DNA of 9,233 nt from contig CAIKVF010000227.1 of NCBI GenBank assembly GCA_903830745.1, positions 1-9,233 of the forward strand. Direction: 5' to 3'. Positions within the stretch are counted from its first letter, which is position 1. Each line of letters begins with the position of its first letter. Position numbers and translations under genes: made by a program. Of this stretch, positions 5,140 through 9,233 are shown one piece after another. The stretch is from an uncultured Actinomycetes bacterium. Lineage in GTDB: Bacteria > Actinomycetota > Acidimicrobiia > Acidimicrobiales > RAAP-2. The notes beneath the pieces were generated by a model. That model ran no database searches. It had not been told where the DNA came from and worked only from the letters and a program-made list of their open reading frames with translations.

Positions 5140-6968
5140 GAAGTGGCGCGCTCTTCTAACCAAGCACGTAGATCTTGCTCAGCTTCTGCGGCCTGAGCAC
5201 CACCAAGTAAGTCAATGCGAATCTTCACGTCACGAATTGTTGCCATTGCCACGTCAGGAGCGATAGATCCATCACGTAGTTCGCGTTCAACGTTCTTTAA
5301 TTCCTCAGTCACAGCAGCTCTAAGGAGCTGTGCAATGACTGCTGAAACTTCACGTTCTCCGTAGTCACGGTCTAGCTCTGAAACGACAATCTCGCTAAGG
5401 ACTTGGGCGGCTTCTTCTTCACCTTGTTGACTCAGCTTTTCTATGACATCGCTAATTGGCTGGCCCGATGAAATACCTTCAAAGATTTCACGCTGAATTT
5501 CATTAATAAAGTAATGAATAACGAATCGCTCTTTAATCGCTGGTTGGGCGTGAACACAGAGTCGAAGTGCTTCGAGGCCTGGTCGAGGCATTGGTGAAAG
5601 TGGTGCGCGTTGCATGGGCGCATTCTCAGTTGGTGGTTCATTGTCAATGTACTTACGAGCTCCACTACGAACCGCTTCAGCAACTTTGGGACGAAGAGCA
5701 CTCACTTCTAAGCGAAGTCGGTCCGCAACCTGAAGTACGTACTGGTCACGAACGAGATCATTAGGGTGCTCGGCAAGAACTGCCAGTGCCGCCTCTGCCC
5801 CACGTGCACGACCTTCGGCGGTTGCGAGGTTGGCGGCTTCAAGAACTCTCTCTAGGCGGAACTGAAGGAATGGAACAGCATTCACAATTGCATCCCTAAG
5901 CGCTTCTGGATCCTTTTGTGCAAGCTCTGCGGGGTCCGTGCCCTTTGGAAGACGAGCAACAGCAACATCAACTTCGTGTTGCTTCTCCCATTGGTACACC
6001 GACGCTGCGGCACTCTGTCCGGCGCTGTCTGCGTCGTAGGCCAGCACAATGCGCTTGGCGAAATTACGCATGGTTCGAAAGTGCTCTTCGCCGAGTGCAG
6101 TGCCACACGTTGCAACTGCTCGTGGCATGCCAGCCATAAAGAATGCAATGACGTCGGTGTAACCCTCACACACAATTATTTCGCCAGACTTGATGATGTC
6201 TTCTTTGGCCCAGTTAAGCGCGTAGAGAGTTCGTCTCTTTGAATAGATCGGGGTCTCAGGGCTGTTTTTGTATTTAGGCTCAGTTCGGCCATCGGGGCGA
6301 ACAACATCGGCGGCGGCTGGAAGAATTCGACCACCGACTGCAATTGCTTTTCCAGCTGGATCAAAAATAGGAAAGATGATTCTTGCGCGAAGTGAGTCTT
6401 GGCGACGATCGCGCTTGTTTACAAACCCGAGCCCGGTTCCAAGCAGCACCTTCTCATTAAGCGACAGTGCATTCGATAACCCGTCCCACTCATCTGGTGC
6501 CCAACCGAGCTGGAACTGACGTGCAATCTCACCATTAATGCCGCGCGTCTTTAAGTATTCGCGAGCGTCACGAGCATCTTTTCCAGTGAGTAGTCTCTCG
6601 TGATACCAGGCAACTGCTTTATCCATGGCAGACATGAACTCTTGTTTATCTTTTCTTGCCGGACCAGACTTATCGTCTTCGTGAAGTTCAATGCCAGCTT
6701 TGTCAGCGAGAAAGCGCACCGCTTCCATAAAGTCCATATGCAGCATTTCGCGGACCCACGTGATTTGATCGCCTGATGCTCGACATCCGAAGCAGTAGTA
6801 AATACCTTCTTGAGCGTTCACCGAAAATGAAGGGGTCTTTTCTCCGTGAAATGGGCAGAGGCCACCCCACCTTGTTCCAGATTTTTTAAGGGCAACTTGT
6901 TCGCTAATTAACGCAACAATGTCAGTTGCTGCGCGCACCTGCGCAATCTCATTGTCCGAAATAGCCAT
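5136..6968 (-). CDS. dnaG: DNA primase DnaG
   Basis: This 610-residue replicative primase makes the short RNA primers for leading-strand initiation and Okazaki fragments and is recruited by the DnaB helicase. The N-terminal zinc finger has Cys38, His41, Cys59 and Cys62 (CPFH and CFGC), close to the E. coli positions 40/43/61/64. The RNA polymerase basic domain is followed by the TOPRIM metal site: Glu268 in CEGYTD and the Asp312/Asp314 pair in LAYDAD. The C-terminal region (about 450-610) fits the helicase-interaction domain. The length is normal. I start at ATG 6966-6968 (MAISDNEIAQVR) because it gives the standard DnaG beginning, and because TACCGT lies six bases upstream. The open frame runs 17 codons further (to 7019), but that stretch has no family similarity and covers the promoter region. 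Downstream, the sigma factor gene overlaps or abuts; upstream, an ABC exporter operon diverges 68 bases away. Confidence 0.97.
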   Translation of the reverse strand: MAISDNEIAQVRAATDIVALISEQVALKKSGTRWGGLCPFHGEKTPSFSVNAQEGIYYCFGCRASGDQITWVREMLHMDFMEAVRFLADKAGIELHEDDKSGPARKDKQEFMSAMDKAVAWYHERLLTGKDARDAREYLKTRGINGEIARQFQLGWAPDEWDGLSNALSLNEKVLLGTGLGFVNKRDRRQDSLRARIIFPIFDPAGKAIAVGGRILPAAADVVRPDGRTEPKYKNSPETPIYSKRRTLYALNWAKEDIIKSGEIIVCEGYTDVIAFFMAGMPRAVATCGTALGEEHFRTMRNFAKRIVLAYDADSAGQSAAASVYQWEKQHEVDVAVARLPKGTDPAELAQKDPEALRDAIVNAVPFLQFRLERVLEAANLATAEGRARGAEAALAVLAEHPNDLVRDQYVLQVADRLRLEVSALRPKVAEAVRSGARKYIDNEPPTENAPMQRAPLSPMPRPGLEALRLCVHAQPAIKERFVIHYFINEIQREIFEGISSGQPISDVIEKLSQQGEEEAAQVLSEIVVSELDRDYGEREVSAVIAQLLRAAVTEELKNVERELRDGSIAPDVAMATIRDVKIRIDLLGGAQAAEAEQDLRAWLEERATS

Positions 6969-6974
6969 GTAAAG

Positions 6975-6980
6975 ACGGTA
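6975..6980 (-). promoter_or_regulatory. Predicted -10 element of a leaderless promoter for dnaG-sigma
   Basis: The minus strand reads TACCGT, six bases, then ATG, with no Shine-Dalgarno between. A start site about seven bases past the -10 falls on the A of the ATG. This supports the shorter dnaG start. No clear -35 hexamer is visible. Confidence 0.5.
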
Positions 6981-7024
6981 GTGCCTTATGGCCTGGCTGA
7001 GTGCAAAGGCCTTGTTCAATTGCC

Positions 7025-7030
7025 TAAACT
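7025..7030 (+). promoter_or_regulatory. Predicted -10 element of a leaderless promoter for the ABC exporter operon
   Basis: TAAACT ends six bases before the ATG at 7037. The intervening CTTCCT is pyrimidine-rich and has no Shine-Dalgarno character, so the message is probably leaderless. It faces away from the dnaG promoter, and the two -10 boxes are 44 bases apart, so their upstream regions overlap. Confidence 0.5.
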
Positions 7031-7036
7031 CTTCCT

Positions 7037-8041
7037 ATGTCTGATTTCGCTGTAGAAGCACTCAATATCACCCGTTCATTTAAAGACGGAGAGGTCAAGG
7101 CACTTGATGGGGTCTCACTCCAGGTGCCCCGAGGAGAAGTCTTTGGACTACTCGGCCCCAATGGATCGGGTAAAACCACCATGGTCCGAATCCTTTCGAC
7201 CATTCTGAAGCCAACCTCGGGGTCCGCAACCGTTAACGGTTTTGACGTCGTGAAGCAAGCTGACGCCGTTCGTCGCAGTATTGGACTTGCTGGTCAGTAC
7301 GCAACGGTTGACGAGAACCTCACTGGGTTCGAGAACATTCGAATGGTTGGACTTCTCAATCACATTGACAAATCTGTGTCTTCAAGCCGTTCACACGAGC
7401 TTCTCGAGCAGTTCGGTCTCACTGACGCTGCAAACCGTGTGGCAAAGACCTACTCAGGTGGAATGCGCCGACGACTCGACCTTGCGGCAGCTCTTGTTGC
7501 TCGACCACCACTTCTGTTCCTTGACGAACCAACAACTGGACTTGATCCCCAAAGTCGCCAAGATCTCTGGAGCATTATTGAGACACTCGTTGAAGGTGGG
7601 ACGACTGTTCTCCTAACAACCCAGTACCTCGAAGAAGCTGACCGACTAGCGAAGCAACTTGTTGTTCTCGATCACGGAAAGATCATTGCCCAAGGAACAT
7701 CGCAAGAACTTAAAACACAACTTGGCAACACAGTTCTTTCCCTCACTTTTGCCTCAACTGATGATGCTCGTCGTGGCGCAGAGTTAGTCAAGGACATTTC
7801 AGACAAACCAGCAAATATTGAAGGCACCGTTGTTGATTTCACAGTTGCACGAGGCCCTGCAACGGCAGCTGACGCACTTCGTCGCCTCGACGCATCTGGA
7901 ATCACAATTGCCGGACTCGCCCTCCGCGAGCCAAGTCTTGACGATGTGTTCCTAAATCTCACTGGACACAAGGCAGAAGAAGTAACGGGAACTCCGGTCG
8001 AACCTGCAAAGAAGCAGCGTGGACGAAAGGCAAAAGCATGA
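7037..8041 (+). CDS. ABC transporter ATP-binding protein, DrrA-like
   Basis: This 334-residue ATPase subunit of an ABC-2 type exporter is of the daunorubicin-resistance DrrA type. It sits on the cytoplasmic face of the membrane and powers the permease encoded next. The motifs are Walker A GPNGSGKT (40-47), Q-loop Gln87, signature SGGMR (140-144), Walker B LLFLDE (159-164) and the D-loop at GLD (168-170). The switch position normally held by His is Gln196 (TTQYLEEAD), a substitution I recognise from DrrA-type ATPases. The C-terminal part carries the DrrA-like extension ending in PSLDDVFLNLTG, then a short Lys/Arg-rich tail. ATG 7037 is chosen for the leaderless promoter box and normal N terminus. 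The stop overlaps the permease start as ATGA, implying one operon. The substrate is unknown: relatives export drugs, glycolipids or other lipids, so a resistance role should not be assumed. Confidence 0.94.
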   Translation: MSDFAVEALNITRSFKDGEVKALDGVSLQVPRGEVFGLLGPNGSGKTTMVRILSTILKPTSGSATVNGFDVVKQADAVRRSIGLAGQYATVDENLTGFENIRMVGLLNHIDKSVSSSRSHELLEQFGLTDAANRVAKTYSGGMRRRLDLAAALVARPPLLFLDEPTTGLDPQSRQDLWSIIETLVEGGTTVLLTTQYLEEADRLAKQLVVLDHGKIIAQGTSQELKTQLGNTVLSLTFASTDDARRGAELVKDISDKPANIEGTVVDFTVARGPATAADALRRLDASGITIAGLALREPSLDDVFLNLTGHKAEEVTGTPVEPAKKQRGRKAKA

Positions 8042-8829
8042 GCACCTCGACTATCTCTAAGAAAAGCAGACTTCGCTGGTCCATCAGTGACACACTCACG
8101 ATTGCCAAGCGTGACCTGATTTCTTTAGTTCGAATTCCAACAACATTGGTATTCGCCATCATTCAGCCAATTATGTTCGTGGTTCTCTTCCGCTACGTTT
8201 TTGGAGGAGCAATCAAAACCCCAGGAAACTCATACGTAAACTTCCTGATTCCGGGGATCCTCGTTCAGACGACCATCTTCGGAGCAGTTGGAACCGCCAT
8301 TGGTCTCGCAGAAGACCTTCAAAAGGGGCTCATCGAAAGATTCCGTGCACTACCAATGGCACGAATGGCTGTGCTTGGTGGCAGAACTGTTGCTGACCTC
8401 TCTCGAAATGTCATGGTGATTTTTGTCATCACCGTAGTTGGATTTCTCGTTGGCTTTCGTCCGACGGGAAGTTTCGTTTCCTACATGCAGGCGTGCCTAC
8501 TAATGCTTCTGTTCTCGTACTGCTTGTCATGGGGCTTTGCTTTCATTGGACTCGCTGCGCCCAATTCAGAGGCGGCACAGGCCATGACATTTCCACTTAT
8601 CTTCCCTATTACGTTCGCGTCATCAATTTTTGTTCCAGTTTCTTCAATGCCAAGCTGGCTGCAAGTTTTTGCACGTAACCAGCCAGTCAGTCAGGCAGCA
8701 CAAGCGGTACGCGGACTAATGAATGGTCAACCACACGGCAACTCAACATGGATGACACTTATCTACGCAGTTATCGCATTGGCCCTTCTAGGGCCAATTG
8801 CTACGGCAAAGTACAAGAAGGTCGCGTAA
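8038..8829 (+). CDS. ABC-2 type transporter permease, DrrB-like
   Basis: This 263-residue integral membrane protein is the channel-forming partner of the preceding ATPase. About six hydrophobic segments are visible, near residues 36-56, 66-91, 124-141, 149-173, 183-200 and 237-256, matching ABC-2 permeases. The loop at 94-121 (LQKGLIERFRALPM and GGRTVADL) is the conserved cytoplasmic coupling region of DrrB-type proteins. The segment from IFVPVSSMP to RNQPVSQAAQAVRGL is also typical of the family. The start ATG overlaps the ATPase stop by four bases (ATGA), and a GAAAGG tract about seven bases upstream gives a plausible ribosome site, unlike the leaderless first gene. The length is normal. 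Two such ATPase-permease pairs would assemble as a heterotetramer. The exported substrate is unknown. Confidence 0.92.
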   Translation: MSTSTISKKSRLRWSISDTLTIAKRDLISLVRIPTTLVFAIIQPIMFVVLFRYVFGGAIKTPGNSYVNFLIPGILVQTTIFGAVGTAIGLAEDLQKGLIERFRALPMARMAVLGGRTVADLSRNVMVIFVITVVGFLVGFRPTGSFVSYMQACLLMLLFSYCLSWGFAFIGLAAPNSEAAQAMTFPLIFPITFASSIFVPVSSMPSWLQVFARNQPVSQAAQAVRGLMNGQPHGNSTWMTLIYAVIALALLGPIATAKYKKVA

Positions 8830-8833
8830 TTAA

Positions 8834-9233
8834 GTGGCAATACTTAACGTAGAACAGCTTCAAGAAATTCTCGTTAATGCATTTCCAAACGCAGATGTTC
8901 CTCGCGTTGAAGAAGTAGCTGGCGACACTGTTTTGGTGTGTCTGCCTACTAGCGAGCGCCATGGTCGCCCAGGCGGAACAATCTCAGGACCAACAATGAT
9001 GACTCTCGCCGACACGGCAGCGTGGATGGCCATCCTCGCTCAAATTGGTCCAGTGCTACTTGCAGTTACAACAAGTCTGCACATTGATTTCCTACGCAAA
9101 CCAGCGATTACCGATCTCATGGCAAGAGGGCGCATCCTCAAACTTGGTCGCAAGCTTGCCGTGGTTGATGTTGAGATTTTTTCTCGCGGAGAAACGAAGC
9201 TCGTTGCAAAGTCGCAAGTGACGTATTCCATCC
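8834..9233 (+). CDS. PaaI-family hotdog-fold thioesterase, 3' end outside window
   Basis: An open frame from GTG 8834 runs 133 codons to the window edge without a stop. It reads as a PaaI/YdiI-type hotdog thioesterase, a small cytoplasmic enzyme that hydrolyses acyl-CoA thioesters. The key stretch is GGTISGPTMMTLADTAAW (47-64), where Asp60 sits on the central helix at the usual catalytic acid position. TTSLHIDFLRKPA follows, the strand lining the active site, and then a second half with LGRKLAVVDVEIFSRG. The usual His-Gly-Gly is Pro46-Gly-Gly here, as in a subgroup of the family as I recall it. The frame ends at VTYSI, near the expected C terminus, so little is missing. An in-frame TAA lies directly before the GTG, fixing the earliest start. 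It begins four bases after the permease stop, with AGAAGG about 12 bases upstream as a weak ribosome site, so it is likely the third gene of the exporter operon. Confidence 0.86.
   Translation, partial: MAILNVEQLQEILVNAFPNADVPRVEEVAGDTVLVCLPTSERHGRPGGTISGPTMMTLADTAAWMAILAQIGPVLLAVTTSLHIDFLRKPAITDLMARGRILKLGRKLAVVDVEIFSRGETKLVAKSQVTYSI

Noticed and set aside
5882..6242. Several open frames of 70-110 codons on both strands inside dnaG.
   Set aside because: They are shadows of the dnaG reading frame, with no recognisable domains and no ribosome sites.
6990..7011. GGCCT...AGGCC inverted repeat between dnaG and the exporter operon as an operator.
   Set aside because: The arms are five bases and could arise by chance. 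It lies where the two promoters' upstream regions overlap, but nothing else marks it as a binding site.
7037..8829. Labelling the ABC pair as daunorubicin or antibiotic resistance genes.
   Set aside because: Similarity to DrrA/DrrB shows the transporter type only; many such pairs export lipids or unknown compounds, and no antibiotic gene cluster is visible.

Overview
The window reads as a stretch of bacterial chromosome, most likely from an actinobacterium (Actinomycetota) with moderate GC, perhaps a free-living aquatic lineage near Acidimicrobiia. This placement is an inference. It rests on a DrrA/DrrB-type ABC exporter, GTG starts, tRNA genes without an encoded CCA, and a recurrent leaderless promoter layout (TANNNT followed 6-8 bases later by the start codon). 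I see no insertion sequence, integrase, phage gene, CRISPR array or rRNA, and the gene content looks like ordinary core and metabolic genes.

Left part (1-4096). The 3' portion of a large arylsulfatase gene runs off the left edge. Its stop codon lies inside the 3' end of a convergent tRNA gene with anticodon CAU. A small DCC-family (DUF393) thiol-redox protein and an FAD-dependent amine-oxidase/phytoene-desaturase-like oxidoreductase diverge from a 50-base promoter region. The oxidoreductase gene overlaps, tail to tail, an extended-SDR NAD-dependent epimerase/dehydratase gene.

Middle (4097-6968, all minus strand). A tRNA-Asn(GUU) gene lies downstream of a two-gene unit, dnaG (DNA primase) followed by an unusual sigma-70-family factor. 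The two coding regions are abutting or overlapping, so they are probably co-transcribed and translationally coupled. The sigma factor keeps the region 2 core but has substitutions at residues that contact the -10 and -35 elements in RpoD.

Right part (6969-9233, plus strand). Diverging from dnaG is an apparent operon of a DrrA-like ATPase, a DrrB-like ABC-2 permease (ATGA overlap) and a PaaI-type hotdog thioesterase that runs off the right edge. The first two should form an ATP-driven exporter of unknown substrate. The thioesterase may act on an acyl-CoA in the same process, but only position supports that.

The most notable features are the repeated leaderless promoter module, the divergent sigma factor beside dnaG, and the compact overlapping gene ends. 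I found no convincing undescribed multi-gene system.
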